In this document: positions 19,401 through 34,400 of the stretch, piece after piece | How positions within the stretch are numbered: position 1 is the first letter of the stretch | Layout of the letters: each line of letters opens with the position of its first letter | Assembly: GCF_019492185.1 (NCBI RefSeq) | Contig: NZ_JAICCF010000007.1 | Location: 62,001-126,000, forward strand | Direction of reading: 5' to 3' | Source of the DNA: Chitinophaga rhizophila | GTDB taxonomy: Bacteria; Bacteroidota; Bacteroidia; Chitinophagales; Chitinophagaceae | Length of the DNA stretch: 64,000 bases | Notes under the pieces: model-generated | What the model was told of the DNA's origin: nothing | Databases searched by the model: none | Seen by the model: only the letters and a program-made list of their open reading frames with translations | Made by a program: the position numbers and the translations under genes

Positions 19401-22400
19401 CCACTAAAGCCGAGGAACAGGCAGTTTCAATTGCCATACTTGGACCATTCAGATTAAGGAGGTACGAAATACGGGCACTCAATATAGAGGTTGCTCCTCC
19501 CATAAGTCCCTGCGCATTAAGTCCGTCACCGCCCAGCAATTGCCCGTAATCACCTGTAGCCACGCCAACAAACACACCACAGCGACTTCCAGACAGCGCA
19601 CCTGGTCTGATACCAGCATGCTCTATACAATGCCAGCAGTTTTCCAGGAACAAGCGCTGTTGTGGATCCATCATCTCAGCTTCAGCCGGAGAAATATTGA
19701 AGAACAGCGGGTCAAACTTGTCTGCGTCTTCCAGTACTCCCATCCATTTACTTGTAGACTTCCCTGTCGCTTTCGGATCAGGATCATAGAACATATTTAC
19801 CGGCCAACGTGAAGCAGGTACTTCTGTCACGCAATCTTTACCATCACGGAGATGCTGCCAGTAGGTATCCAGGTCGGGCGACTGCGGGAATTGTCCACTC
19901 ATACCAATGATGGCAATACCTTCAGTCAGTGATGACGTGGGTAATGTCTGACTATTGCGTGCCTGTGAACCAGGATGAGCACCTGTCTGTCTGATATTGT
20001 TCCTGCTTACGTGCCGATATTTATGTTCAATCATCTGTTCGATACAGTGATCGGTAAGATCCTGCACTTCAGAGGAGCGATGACTGACTACCACCTTTCC
20101 GATATGACTGCCTTTATCTACATATTGCAATGCTTCAACAATCCTGGATAAGGGATAGATGCGGGATACGATAGGTACAATCTGTCCTGCTTCAGCCATT
20201 TCGACCATCACATCCAATAAACGGCTACCTGAGAATCCGTGGCGGAAACCTAATTGACGCAGATCCACGCTAAAGAACGCCTGGTTGGCCAGTAAGCGGG
20301 AAAGGTCAAGAGGGGCGCTTGTCTTTAGTCCATGTATTGCTAATTCAAGGTACCGGCCTCCGGCCCCAAGGCTATTAATACCTTTCTGAATGGCATCACC
20401 CGATAGCATATTCAACACAATATCTACTCCTGCACCATTGGTGAGCGCGCGGATCTCCTTATCAAAGTCGCCTCTGTAATTCATTACATGTTTTACACCC
20501 AACCTGCGAAGAATGTCCAGCTTCTCAGAACGGCTGGAAGTACCGAATATTTCACATCCTTTGAGCTGCGCCAGCTGAATAGCGACAAGGCCGCATCCGC
20601 CCGTAGCCGTCTGAATCAATACTTTTTCGCCATCAGACAACTGTCCAAGCTCAAAAGCATAATACACTGTACTGAATACTACAGGTAAGCTGCATGCTTC
20701 TTCAAAAGTCCATTTCGCAGGTTTTCTTACCACGTTTGCTGCCGGCACATTAACATGGCTGGCATGACAGCCCAACTGTTGACCAGCGAGTGCAATCACC
20801 TCATCACCTGGTTTAATACCTGAGACACTCCCTCCAATACTTGTCACCACACCTGCTACTTCAAATCCAGGCACGTAAGGATATGCTGGCATTGTTGGGT
20901 ATAGCCCTCTGACGCACATCGTATCCGGAAAATTAATGGCAGATGCCATCACGGCTACCGTTACTTCGTCTGATGCCGGCGGGGGTACCTGCCAGCTGCG
21001 AAGGGCTAACTCTTCCAGCTGTAGTACACCATTGATGACAAGTCCATACTCACGACCGGGCAGCGACTGCACGGTAGCGATCTGCTCCCTGACTGGCGGT
21101 TGCACAGGTGCCGCTGCCTCCTGCCGCACCGGTGGAACCGGCACGACAGGTATGACCCTGGCAGACGGCTCAGACCCCATGTCTGGTACAACCGCAAGCT
21201 GTGCAGCAATAAAGGCGCTAAATTCTGCCAATGTGGGGTAGTCATATACTTTCGTAGCGGTAATATTCAGTCCATATTGCTTATTGACAGTACGGATCCA
21301 CTCTACACCGACGATGGAATCGAGTCCCATTTCAATAAACTTCCTGTCTTTTTCTATACTATATTCATCCATGCACAGCGCCTCTGCAAGAGAAGCTGCA
21401 AGTTCCGCTTCCAGCTGCAAGCTGTCTACTTGTTTTAGCGTAGCAGGACCAGCTGAATGAGGAAAATCCGTAGTAGCTGGTATAGGCCTTTCAAAACCAG
21501 TTGCCGAAATCACCGGAGTATCTCCTGTATCAGCAATGGTATTAAGTATAATGCCACCCGGCTTACCAGGTATAATTGCAGACTCCGAGGCAGGGGATTG
21601 AGCGGAGGAAGAATCATTGAGCAGCAGTCCATGTACTGGAACCTGAGGTATCGCATTAACGTGCGCAGGTGACTCCGGAGTTACCACCACTGGTGATACA
21701 GGCGGTTGCACTACACCTGCATTAGTGAACGGAAGGCCGTTAGGCGAAGCAGTTGGTAGTACATTGCCTTGATCTGGTATCTTCTGGTTATCTACTGATG
21801 ATAGTGCAATTGGTTGCTCTGCTGCTGTATTAGTCAATGGAAGGCCGTTAGCAGGAACAGCTGGTAGTACATTACCTTGAGCTGGCACCTCCTGGTTATA
21901 TAGCGCAATTGATTGCTCTACTGCTGTATTAGTCAATGGAATGCCGTTAGCAGGAACAGCTGGTAGTACATTGCCCTGAGCTGGCACCTTCTGGTTATAT
22001 AGCGCAATTGATTGCTCTACTGCTGCATTAGTCAACGGAAGGCAGTTAGGTGAAGCAGCTGGTAGTACATTTCCCTGAGCCGGCACGTTTTGGTTCCCTC
22101 CTGATGATAGTACAGACCGTTGCCTCGACGTCGTGCCTGGCCAATATTCATCCCTCGCAAAAGGATATCCTGGCAGATGCATCCTTTCCGGCAGCTCACC
22201 ACCATACAGGGCCGCCCATTTAATATTATAGCCCTGACTGTAGAATGCAGCAAGTCTGGTGACTATTGAGGTGTAATCTTTCGCATTTTCAGCCATTTTT
22301 GGCGCATTTTCCAGCAGACTAGAGATATCGGTCTCAAAAACCGAATTTGGCGAAAAAACACCCTCTAAAACCCCTCTAAAGAGATCCGGGGAATAAGTTC

Positions 22401-25400
22401 CTATTGTCAATTGTTGTAAGGTATCCTTGAGATGATCGAGCGATGTAGTAACAAAAGCATACCGGTGCCGGAAATGATACCTCCCAGTCTGAAGGGTGAT
22501 GGCAAGAGAAGCAAGGTCAATATTACTCTTCTGTCCTGCCTGTAACCATGCCAACAATCCTTTGACGCGCTCCTGTAAAGCTAAAGCCGTTTTGGCAGAC
22601 AATACAATCACGTAGGCCGGCAATACTGGCGGAGTGTTAGTGCAGGCATCAAACTGCCTGACCACCACATGTGCATTTGTGCCGCTCATACCAAAGGCGC
22701 TGACAGCACCGGTGCGTAATCCCTCCGGCCATGGACGCGACGCTGTATTTACATAGAAGGAACTATTTGCCCAATCGACGTAATCGCTCACCTGCTCACA
22801 GTGCAGGCTGGCCGGAATGATATTTTCGCCAACGGACTTCACCAAAGAAACGAGGCTTACCAAGCCGGAAGCGGCAAAGGTATGTCCGAGACTACTCTTG
22901 ACAGATGTCAGCGCACAGTATTGCCCTTTACGACCAAATGTCCTGAATACTTCGTCCAATGCCTGTATTTCAACCGGGTCTCCAAGACGCGTTCCAGTTC
23001 CGTGTGTAACGATGTAACCTATATCTCTTGCATCAATATTATAACGCTCATAGATACTGCCAACTAAGGTGCTTTGAGCAGCACCGTTTGGTGCAGTGAT
23101 ACCATTACTGCGGCCATCATAGTTAATACCGCTTGCTGTAATCTGCGCATATACCGGATCTCCATCTGCAATAGCCTTAGACAATGGCTTCAGTACTACT
23201 ACCGCCACTGCTTCTCCCGGCACCAGTCCATTGGCCCGTTTATCGAAAGCATAGCATACGCCATCTGCAGAAAGCATACCCGCCTGCCCCATGCCAATAA
23301 ATCCCTCCGGACTAAGCATCAGGTTAACTCCTGCTGCAATTGCGGTATCACATTCATTGTTACGCAGACTCAGGCAAGCCTGGTGTAACGCCACCAGTGA
23401 GGAAGAACAGGCGGTATTGATTGCCATAACCGGTCCCTTAAAGTTAAGGAAGTAACCTAGTCTGGCAGCCAGTACTCCATTATGTGTAGCAGTAATACTT
23501 CCTCTTTCTGCACTGATCAATCCGAAGTCGCCCTCTTCAACCCCCACATACATTCCTATCCTGGAAGCGCTGACCTTTGCTTCTCCGTAACCGGCATCTT
23601 CCAGTGCATTCCAGGCTTCCTGTAACAATAAGCGTTGTCTCGGATCAATAGTGCGGGCTTCTTTAGGAGAGATCTCAAAAAATGCAGCGTCAAACTCTCC
23701 TACTCCAGGTACGAAACCACACCATTTGCTATTGGTTTTCCCTGGTTCCTTCAACGGATCCCCATAGAATGTCCGCCAGTCAAACCGATAATCCGGGATT
23801 TCTTCAATAGCGTCCTTTCCTGATTTCAGCAATTCCCATACTTCATCAACAGTACGCGCTTTAGGAAAACGGCCGCTCATACCAATGATAGCGATCGGTT
23901 CATCTGTAAACCGATCATTGACAGGCGGCTGTAATTGTTTTTGCTGAAATACAGGCTTGGCATTGTCAGCCTTTCTTACAGGCTCATGTACCTCTTTGGG
24001 TATAACCTTTTCAGCATCCGCCTGATAAAAAGCCTTTAGCGCAATAGCATGGTTGCTGCAGAGGTATTTTACAACTGCACCGATACTGGCATGCGCAAAG
24101 AACAGGGCTGGAGTAATATTGACATTGAAATGATTACTCAGTTCGCGAGCCAATGCGGAAAGACTGATTGAGTCGAATCCGAAGCCGGCCAGGTTCTCTT
24201 CTATATCCAGCTTTGTCACCGGTATCTTAAGCAACTCACTGATGTGTTGCTTGAGATCTGCTTCAAGTAATATTCTCAATTCCTGGTCGTCAATCGCAGC
24301 TGATGTTAGCGCGCTATCCTGCCGGGAGATAACAACAGGCTTTGTTATCGAAGAAACCGCTGATTTGCCAATACCGGTAAATTGTTCCAGGCGTTTCAGA
24401 TCACCTGCGAGTACCAGATATTGCCCTTCGCCAGCGGCCAATAACCGGTCGAACATTAATAGGCCCTCGGCTGATTCCAGCAGACGCTGCCCACTTGTTT
24501 GCAGATATAATTCGGTGCTGGCATCACCACTCAGGTGCATACCTCCATCTCTCCATAATGGCCAGTTAATAACAACTGTCTTCCCTGGCAAACCTGCGCT
24601 TCGACGATAGTCAATATAATGCTGCTGGAAGCTATTGCCTACCGCATAGTCACACGAACCAAAGTCACCCAGGATTGCTGCCGAGGAAGAGAAATAGCAA
24701 ACAAAGTCCAAAGGCGCTGCTGCGAATACGGCATCAAGCAACAACGTGCCCTCCACCTTTGGCCGTAACACCTCCCGGAAGGCGTCTGCAGATTTCTGAT
24801 GTAGTAACCGCCCATCTGCAATGCCTGCTGCATGAATAATACCATGTAAAGGACCAAATTCACCGGCGATCACCCTAGCTATTGCCCGGAGATCACGTTC
24901 GTCAGCTATATCGCTAGGCAAATACACAGCCCGGCTGCCATTTACCTGCAGGTCAGCGAGTAACGCCTCTTTGGCGGCGTCGAGCGGTGACCGTCCTGTT
25001 AGCACGAGGTTGACGGTATACTGTGTTGCTATATGTTTTGCCACTTTATATCCCAATCCTCCAGCGCCCCCGGTAATCAGGTAGGTAGCGCCGTTCCTTA
25101 TAGCACCAGGAGATTCCGGCAAGTCAATTCGACGGAGACGTTTCGCATAGGTAGCCCCATCTACCCAACTGACACTCTCTGCCTGACTATTGTAGAACAA
25201 TTCCATCAACGCTGCAATTGTCTCATTGCCGGTAGCAATCAACACCTTTGTATCAGGTAAAACGAATTGCAGGGATCGTTGGAAGCCTTTGCATGCCTCC
25301 ATGCAGACAGCGGAATAACTGCCAATATCCGCATTTGTAGATAACAGTACCTGCTGTGGCGCTTTAGTCAGCTGTGGTAGTACCTGCATTAACGGAACAA

Positions 25401-28400
25401 TCCTTTCCAGTCCCTCTTCTTTACCTCCGAGATACAGGATGCCATTAATCGCGCCATGACTGGCCTCTATTTGCAGGAACATATCCAGGTAATCTTCAGG
25501 GGCTGTTTCACTACCAACAAAAACAACATCTGTACCGGGTGCGGCCAATTCAAGCCAGCTACTGATATCACTTTGTGCCACATCCTTAGCGGTCAGCACA
25601 ACCAGTAGCGGAAAGAAGAGCAGCTCTCCGGATAAGATATTAACCGGATGACGATATTCTTCAAAAATATGCACATCGCTTAGCGCCTCCTTTTGAACCG
25701 GCGTTTTGGATGATTGCAGCCAGTAACTTTCACGAAGGAAGGGATAACCCGGCAACGCCAGGCGCCGTGGCGTCCGGTCATATAACAGCTTCCAGTCTAT
25801 GGCATATCCTTTGACCCATAATGCGCCGATTTTGTCCAGCTTACGTTTACTGATCCAGGTTTCCACCAGTGATGCCATGTCATCATCATTCGTATCGAGC
25901 AGCGCATCTTTCTCACGTGCTTTCTTTACCCTTCCGATGTAAACGCTGCTATCTGCATTACCTTCAATAACAGCATCCAGGCGAGTATACACTTCCGCTA
26001 TACCATTTGCTATAAACGCAAGTCTGTATTCCATAGCATCCCTGCCTGTTTGCAGCGTCCATGCAATTGAACCTGCATCAGCATCAGGTGCTATGGCCGC
26101 TCTTAGTACCTTTGCATAAGCTATCAGTCGTTCCTCATTACGAGCAGATAACGTAAACAATACCGGTCCTGCGGTTGAGGGAATATCAATGTTTACAGGA
26201 TATTCTTCGATTACCAGGTGGGCATTGGTACCACTGAAACCAAACGCACTGACTGCCGCACGACGCGGAGTTCCGCATGCAGTTTCCCATGGCTTCAGGT
26301 CAGTATTCACATAAAAAGGACTTCCCTCCAGGGAAATATGCTCATTCAACTTGCGGAAGTTGATGGTAGGTGGTAGCTGTTTATGCTGTAATGCCAGTAA
26401 TACTTTTATTACACTGGCAGCTCCTGCTGCTGTCAACAGATGCCCCATATTGCTTTTGACAGCACCGAGGGCGCAATATTCAGTCTGGTCCGTATATTTT
26501 TTAAAAGCATTAACCAATGCTTCTACCTCTATAGGATCTCCTAACTGGGTGCCGGTACCATGTGCCTCCAATAGTGAGATAGTAGACGGATCAATACGGA
26601 AGCGATCATACACTTCCTGCTCCAGCTGCACCTGCGACTTCATACTAGGTGCAGTAATGCCATTCGTCTTACCATCCTGGTTCACGCCCCAACCACGAAT
26701 CACACCATAGATATGATCGCCGTCGCGCGCTGCATCACTCAGTCTTTTCAGCATTACTAGGCCTGCTCCTTCACCTGGTACGAAACCATCTGCCCTGCTA
26801 TCAAAAGTATAACAGTGCCCCGTGGGTGAAAGCATGCCCGCCTTACTGGTCATTACATGGGTGAGCGGCGATGGTAGTATACATACTCCCCCAGCGAGAG
26901 CACTATCACACCTGTGTAACAACAGGCTATCACATGCTGAAGCAATAGCTACCAGGGAAGAAGAGCAGGCTGTTTCTATTGCCAGACATGGGCCTTTCAG
27001 ATTCAACAGATAAGAGATTCTTGCACTCAATATAGAGATAGAACCACCCATCAACCCCTGCGCATTCATGTTGTCATCTCCTGCACCATAATCGCCGGTA
27101 GCGCAGCCTACGAATACACCACAGCGTGCGCCCCATAAAGAAGACGGTGCAATTCCCGCATGCTCTACACAATGCCAGCAGTTTTCAAGAAAGACGCGTT
27201 GCTGAGGGTCCATAAGCGCTGCCTCAGCGGGCGAGATATTGAAGAACAGCGGATCGAATTTGTCTGCATCCTCCAATACTCCCATCCACTTACTATTGGT
27301 CTTACCTGGGGCCTTCACATCCTTATCAAAGTACTGCTCAACCGGCCAGCGCGTAGCAGGTACTTCTGTGACACAGTCCTTCCCATTCCGCAGGTTGTCC
27401 CAGTAAATATTCAGGTCCGGAGACTGCGGGAATTGTCCGCTCATTCCTATTATCGCTATGCGTTCATTGGCAACCGGCGTTTCTTTCACCGCTGCGTGCA
27501 GCTGCTGTGTTGTCTGCCGGTGATTTCCTGGCATCCGTTTATTGCGTTGCTGCTTTAACCGGGTGATACAGGTCGTTGTGAGGTCATGCATTTCTGTTGC
27601 TACGTGACTGATCACTACCTTTCCGATATGTTCTCCTTGGTCTACATATGCCAGCGCCTCCTGAATACGATCAACAGGGTACACCCTGGATACTACTGGT
27701 ACAATCAGGCCTGCTTCTGCCATGACAACGATACTATCCAGCAAGGCCTTGCCCTGCTCCTGTTCTCCAGTGCCGGTTCGGCGCAGATCAATGCTGTAGA
27801 AGGACTGATTGGCCAGCAAAGAAGACAGGTCTAACCGGGCACTGGTCTTTAATCCATGGACAGCCAACTCCAGGTAGCGGCCACCATTTGCCAGTACACG
27901 TAATCCTTTCTGAATGGCGTCACCTGACAGCATATTGAGTACTACCTGTACTCCCTCTCCATTGGTAACTTCCCGGATCTCTTTATCGAAATCTCCTTTA
28001 TAGCTCAGCACATGTTTTACACCAAGCTGCCGCAATAGTTCCAGCTTATGTTCCTTACCCGCTGTAGCGTAGATCTCACATCCTTTCAGATTCGCCAGCT
28101 GAAGGGCTGCCAATCCGCATCCGCCTGTAGCGGTATGTATGAGTACCTTTTCGCCCGGCGACAGTCGCCCGAGTTCAAAAGCATATAAGACAGTGCTGAA
28201 CACTACCGGCAGACTACAAGCTTCCTCGAATGTCCAGTTGCCTGGCATTCTGACTGTATGTGCTGCCGCCACATTTACAAAACCGGCATGGCCGCCCAGC
28301 TGCGTGCCAGTAGTAGCAATTACCTTATCCCCTACTTTAACGTCCGTTACACCTTCTCCTACTACACTCACCAGTCCTGCCACTTCAAAACCGGGCACAA

Positions 28401-31400
28401 AAGGGTAGTCAGGAATGGTTGGATATAATCCCTTTACACAAAGCGTATCAGGGAAGTTAACAGCAGATGCTTTCACCTCTATTGTGATCTCGCCTGCGGC
28501 CGGGAGCGACACGTCCCACTCTTTCATGCACACTTCGTCCAGGGTTTGCACACCGGATACAACCAGTCCATATGAGGATCCCTTTCTCTTCACCGGATTT
28601 CTTTGTTGGAACCCCTCTGTCGGGGCAGCTGTTTTAACCGGTTCTTCTGTTATAGCAACAGCTGGAACGGCATGTCCGGCTTTGTTCAATTCATCAGAAA
28701 TGAAAGCAGTCAACTCCTCTATAGTAGGATAATCATATACCCTGGTAGCAGGTACGTTTATGTTAAATTCCCGATTTACAGTGCGCATCCATTCTACGCC
28801 TACAATAGAATCAAGCCCCATATCCAGGAAGCTCTTGTCTGACTGCACACTTTCCGGCTGCATCAACAATACATCAGCCAGGGTGTTGATCAGGATGTTC
28901 TGAATGGCGGGCAGCGACGGGGCAGTTTCTGAACCTATCTCCCGTTTTATAGGAACAGCTGATACTACATCAGTGACAGATCCCGGTGCTATTTCAACCG
29001 GTGTAACCACTTCGGGGATATGAGGCCCTGAAGTTACTAACGGTTGTAAGGTAATATTACCGAGTTCTACTTTCAATAGTGGTGCTGATGAGGGAACCAG
29101 TCGTTCAATCTCTTGCAATACGGGAGTAACCAATGCAGGCAGCCAGTAGCGCTCCTTTTTGAAAGGGTAAGGCGGTAGACTGATACGTGTTGGTGTACCA
29201 TGCGTATACATTAATTCCCATTGTATATCTGCGCCGACTACCCATGCTGCTGCTATCTTATCCAGCGCCCTGTCGGAGATCCATTTAGGCGGTACAGCTG
29301 CCGCTTCCTGCTTACGCCTGCTTGCCTTCCCGCGATGTATACCTGTATGATCTTCCTTTGCAATGGCTTTTAATTTCTGACGGAGTTCATCCATTCCCGA
29401 AACGGTGAACGCAATACGCTCTTCCATTGCCTCTCTTCCGGTCTGTAATGTCCAGCTGATAGCCGCCAGTTGTCTGTCGGTATATCTTTCACGTTCCAGG
29501 GTGGTGAGCAACCGTTCGGCTATCAATGGTAACCTGTCAGCATCATGTGCAGACAGTACAATCACCGCATCTCCTATCTTCAAATCCTTTGGCTTACGAC
29601 TATACTCCTCAACTATTATATGTGCATTAGCGCCGCCTGCTCCAAAAGAAGATAATCCGGCGATACGTGGAAATTCCTGTTGCTTACCGTCGATATCCAG
29701 TACCGGTCTTTTCCAGGCGGTCAATTCCTGTTGTACGGCAAATGGAGTCGTGGTAAACAAGATGTTAGGATTAGCAACACCGGCATACAGGCTAGGTGCC
29801 AGCTGTTCGTGCTTTAATTGTAATACAATTTTTGTAAGACCCGCGATACCGGCAGCGGCTTCCAGATGTCCAATGTTAGACTTCACTGCTCCCAACGCAC
29901 AATATTGTTTGTCAAGCGTATCTTTCTCATATGCCTGTGTCAGGCCGGTTACTTCAATCGGGTCCCCCAGTGCGGTACCTGTACCATGCGCTTCTACATA
30001 AGAGATCTGGCGGGCATCAATACCTGCTTTATCAAGCGTAGCACGAATCAGCGATGATTGCGCTCCGGGATTCGGCACTGTATATCCATTGGTTTTGCCT
30101 CCATGATTAATGCCTGTGCTGCGGATCAGGGCATATATATGGTCTCCGTCTTTCTCTGCATCAGAAAGGCGTTTCAGTACAACCGCGCCGACCCCTTCGC
30201 CAGGTGCAAAGCCATCTCCGCCTGCACCGAAGCTTTTTGAACGACCATCGATAGATAACATCCTGTGTGCTGACAGACTGATAAAACTGGACGGATGCAG
30301 GTAAAGATTTACACCGCCAGCTATGGCTACTGTACAATCACCTCTTAACAGATACTCACTGGCTTCATGAATCGCTGTGAGTGATGACGAACACATGGTA
30401 TCTACAGGTAGACTTGGTCCATGTATATTCAGGAAGTAAGAGATCCTGTTAGCGACTGAACTAAAAGACGTATGCGGGAATATCTTTTCTCCCTGTGCCC
30501 ACAGTGCCGGGCCATACAGATCAAAGCCAGTCTTGGTAATCCCGGCAAACACCCCTACCTGTTGTTTATATTGTTCAAGCAACATCTTGCGGGTATATCC
30601 TGCATCTTCCAGTGCTTCCCAGCAAACTTCCAGGAACAAGCGCTCCTGGGGATCGATACTTAATGCTTCCCGGGGAGATATGTTAAAGAAGGCTGCATCA
30701 AATGCGGTATGATCCTGCAGGAAACCACCCCATTTACCATAACTCTTACCCTGTTCTATTGCCTCGTCTATATCAGGTGTCCAGAAACCTTCAAGTGACC
30801 AACGGTCAGCCGGGATTTCCGTGATGACATCTTTCCCCTCACGCAGATTATCCCAGAAGGCATGTACATTGGCCGCCTGCGGATAACGACCACTGATACC
30901 AACAATCGCAATCGCCTCCCGTTCAGCCGGCGACGAAGGCACTCGTTTATTTGGCGTAACATCCGGCGCTATCTTCGTTTCCCGCGCTACAGGTGCGACA
31001 ACTACCTCCTCTTCGCTTACACCAGCCCATTGATGACAAGCGTCGGGGTAGTGTATTGCCAGAAAATCTGCAAGTGTACGCAAGCTCTGATATTCAAAAA
31101 ACAGCGTCCGGGAGATGCTACCGAATATGCGTGCCAGGCGCTGATTGAGTTGATTAATCATTATTGAGTCAATACCATAGCTCTCAAACGCTTCGTCTTC
31201 ATCAATAGCGGATGCGGGCAACTGGATATGTTCAGACAGTAATTCTTTTAACAATGCTAGTGTAGTCTGTTTCAACTCGTCAGCTGATAAGGTGACTGCT
31301 ATTCGCTTCCTGGCTGTTGATACCGCTACAGCAACGTCGGTGGACGTATCCCTATATGTTGTAGTACGACCTACTACCATCACCTGTGGCTGGTCGGCGG

Positions 31401-34400
31401 CCATCGCCTGATAGAAGGCAGCTATACCTGTAGCAGTATCGAGGGATGGCATGCCTGCTTTTGTCATGGCCTGTTCCGTTGCGGTGTCTACTTTCATACC
31501 ACCGTCTTTCCACAATGGCCAGTCGATACACAAGCTGATACCTGAACGTTGTCCGGCTAGCATAAGGGTATGCCTGTAGTGCATATACGCATCCAGGAAG
31601 GCGTTTGCGCCCGCATAATCTGCCTGGCCTGCATTACCCGATACGCCGGCTACGGAACCGAAACAGATAAACCAGTCCAGCGGCAACTCCTTGCTCAATT
31701 CATCGATATACTGAACACCGTGAATTTTGGGAGATAGTACACTTTCAAATTCCTCGACTGTCTTGCGAATAATGAAGTTGTCCTTTATCTGGCCGGCGCT
31801 ATGCAAAATGCCATTGAGGGTTCCATATTTCCTGATAATATGCTGAAACAGTGCTGCTACTGCTTCCCGCTGGGAGCAGTCGGCCTGATAATATTCAACA
31901 TTACCTACCTGAGTCTGCAGGCTATTTAGTTGACCTTCCTTCTCTGCAGTCAATGGAGACCGGCCCACCAGTATCAATGTGGCTGACGGTTCCCGCTGCA
32001 ATATCTCCCTTGCAAACAGCAGGGCGATACCACCAAGTCCGCCGGTAAGCAGGTAAACGCCACCTGCATTCCATACAGGCAGTACATGTTGTGCGGTAAC
32101 CGGTTCCCAGTCCTGCACCAACCGTGCTTGTCCCTGATAACGTACGAATGCGTCATTAACTGCAGCATTTTCATCGATCACTTCCAGTATCTCTTCCTTT
32201 ACTGTAGCTGGTAATACAATCACCTGACCTGTTACTCTTGGATTTTCAAGCCCTGCTGTTTTCAGCAATCCTGTTAATCCTTCATAGATTCTGTTAGCCG
32301 GCTTGTCAGCAATAATCACTTGTACTAATAATTGTGCATGGCCTTTGTTTTGTAGAAACTCCTGCAACTGCTCAAAAATCATTGTTGCGTGCATGGAATA
32401 ACTACTCGCTATGTACTCGCCATGTGGCTGTATAACATCAACATGCACAGCAGGCAGTTGTTGCTTCAGCCATTGTATATAGTCTTCCTGTATTCCGCAT
32501 AACAGCACCCAGTGTTTATCAAACACTTTTACCTGATTGGCGGTTACGGGGGCGGGCTTCCATACAGGACCGACAACATTGTAAGAAGGTTGTTGTACTG
32601 CCGGCAAGGGTTCATTATTGAGCCAGTAACGCTCTCTTGCAAACGGATACCCGGGTACTGGTATACGGTATGGGCGGTCATCTCCATAGAAGATATCCCA
32701 CTCAACAGCTAACCCTTTTACCCATAATTCCGCCACCCTGGCAAGCTTTCTTTTCTTCAGCCAGTTGTGTACCAGCGACTGCACATCTTCATCCTCGCCC
32801 AATCCGGAAAAGCCTTCCCGACCTTTCTTTACCTGAGCTGATATGTAGGCAGGATTCGGAGAATCAGCAACATAATCCTGTAGGCCTGACAATAGTTGGT
32901 CTTTACTTGTTGCCAGTACTGCCAGTCTGCTGTTCATTGTATCCCTTCCGGTCTGCAGCGTATAGGCAAGCGCGGGGAGTGTAAGTTCATCTGTTGACTG
33001 TACATACTGATACAATTCCTGCGCATATGCCCTGAGCCGTTCTTCGTTCCTGGCAGACAGCAAGAACAATGAACCCAGTATGTTCGGCTTCACCTGTTTT
33101 GAAGGCAGGCTATATTCATCGATTACCAGGTGAGCATTAGTACCACTGAAGCCGAAAGCACTGATAGCTGCCCGCCGCCGCGTACCTGCCGGAGGGGTCC
33201 ATGGCTGTAATGTTGTGTTGATATAGAAAGGGCCGTCTTCCAAATTAATATGCTCATTGAGCTGTTCAAAGTGTATAGTAGGTGGAATGGACTTATGCTT
33301 TATGGACAACAGTATCTTCATAAGTCCTGCTGCACCGGCGGCATTCATCAGGTGTCCCACATTACTTTTAACAGCGCCTAATGCACAGAAGCCGGTCTGC
33401 CTGGTATATTTTCTGAAAGCGCCTGATAAGGCTTCAACCTCTATCGGATCTCCAAGTGGCGTTCCGGTACCATGCGCTTCAAGCATAGTGATAGTAGCCG
33501 GATCTACCCTGAAGTGTTCATATACCTCCTGTTCCAGCGTCTGTTGAGAGCGAACACTCGGCGCAGTGATACCATTGGTTTTTCCATCCTGATTCACACC
33601 CCATGCACGTATGACACCATGGATATAGTCGCCGTCACGTTCGGCATCGGATAACCTTTTCAGCAGGAATACCCCTGCTCCTTCTCCGGGAACAAAACCA
33701 TCTGCACGGCTATCAAAAGAGTAGCAGCGACCGGTAGGTGATAACATGCCTGCTTTACTGGTCATAATATGCATGTAAGGACCGGCCATTACACAGACTC
33801 CGCCGGCCAGGGCCAGATCGCTACGGCCAAGGACCAGGCTGTCGCACGCAGCAGCGATGGCAACAAGTGTAGAAGAGCAGGCAGTTTCAATGGCGAGGGA
33901 TGGACCCTTGAGATCGAGCAGGTAAGAGATACGAGCGCTCAGGATAGAACTTGCGCCGCCCATAAGTCCCTGTGCAGTCAGCTGGTCTGACCCTACACCG
34001 TAATCTCCTACTGCACAACCGGCAAATACACCACAACGGGTACCGGCCAGGGAGGCAGGACTGATACCTGCATTTTCGATACTATGCCAGCAGTTCTCCA
34101 GAAACAACCGTTGTTGCGGATCCATCAGTACAGCCTCAGCCGGCGATATGTTAAAGAACAGTGGGTCAAACTTGTCTGCGTCTTCCAATACTCCCATCCA
34201 CTTAGAGCTCGTCTTTCCGGCAGCTTCCGGGTCAGGACTATAAAAATTTTCAACGGACCAGCGTTCCGGCCCGACTTCCCTTATACAGTTCCTGCCTTCT
34301 TTCAGGTTATCCCAGAATGCTTCCAATGTCGGAGATTGAGGAAACTGGCCACTTACCCCGATAATGGCAATATGCTCTTCCTGCACCGGCGCAGCGGCGG

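Noticed and set aside
21685..22090. CRISPR-like array (regular 99-bp spacing)
   Set aside because: The repeats are contiguous with no spacers, in frame with the PKS, and encode a linker.
29405..30001. 198-residue plus-strand open frame
   Set aside because: It is antisense to KS C2. Similar Ser/Pro/Ala-rich frames recur opposite other KS domains, as expected for shadows.
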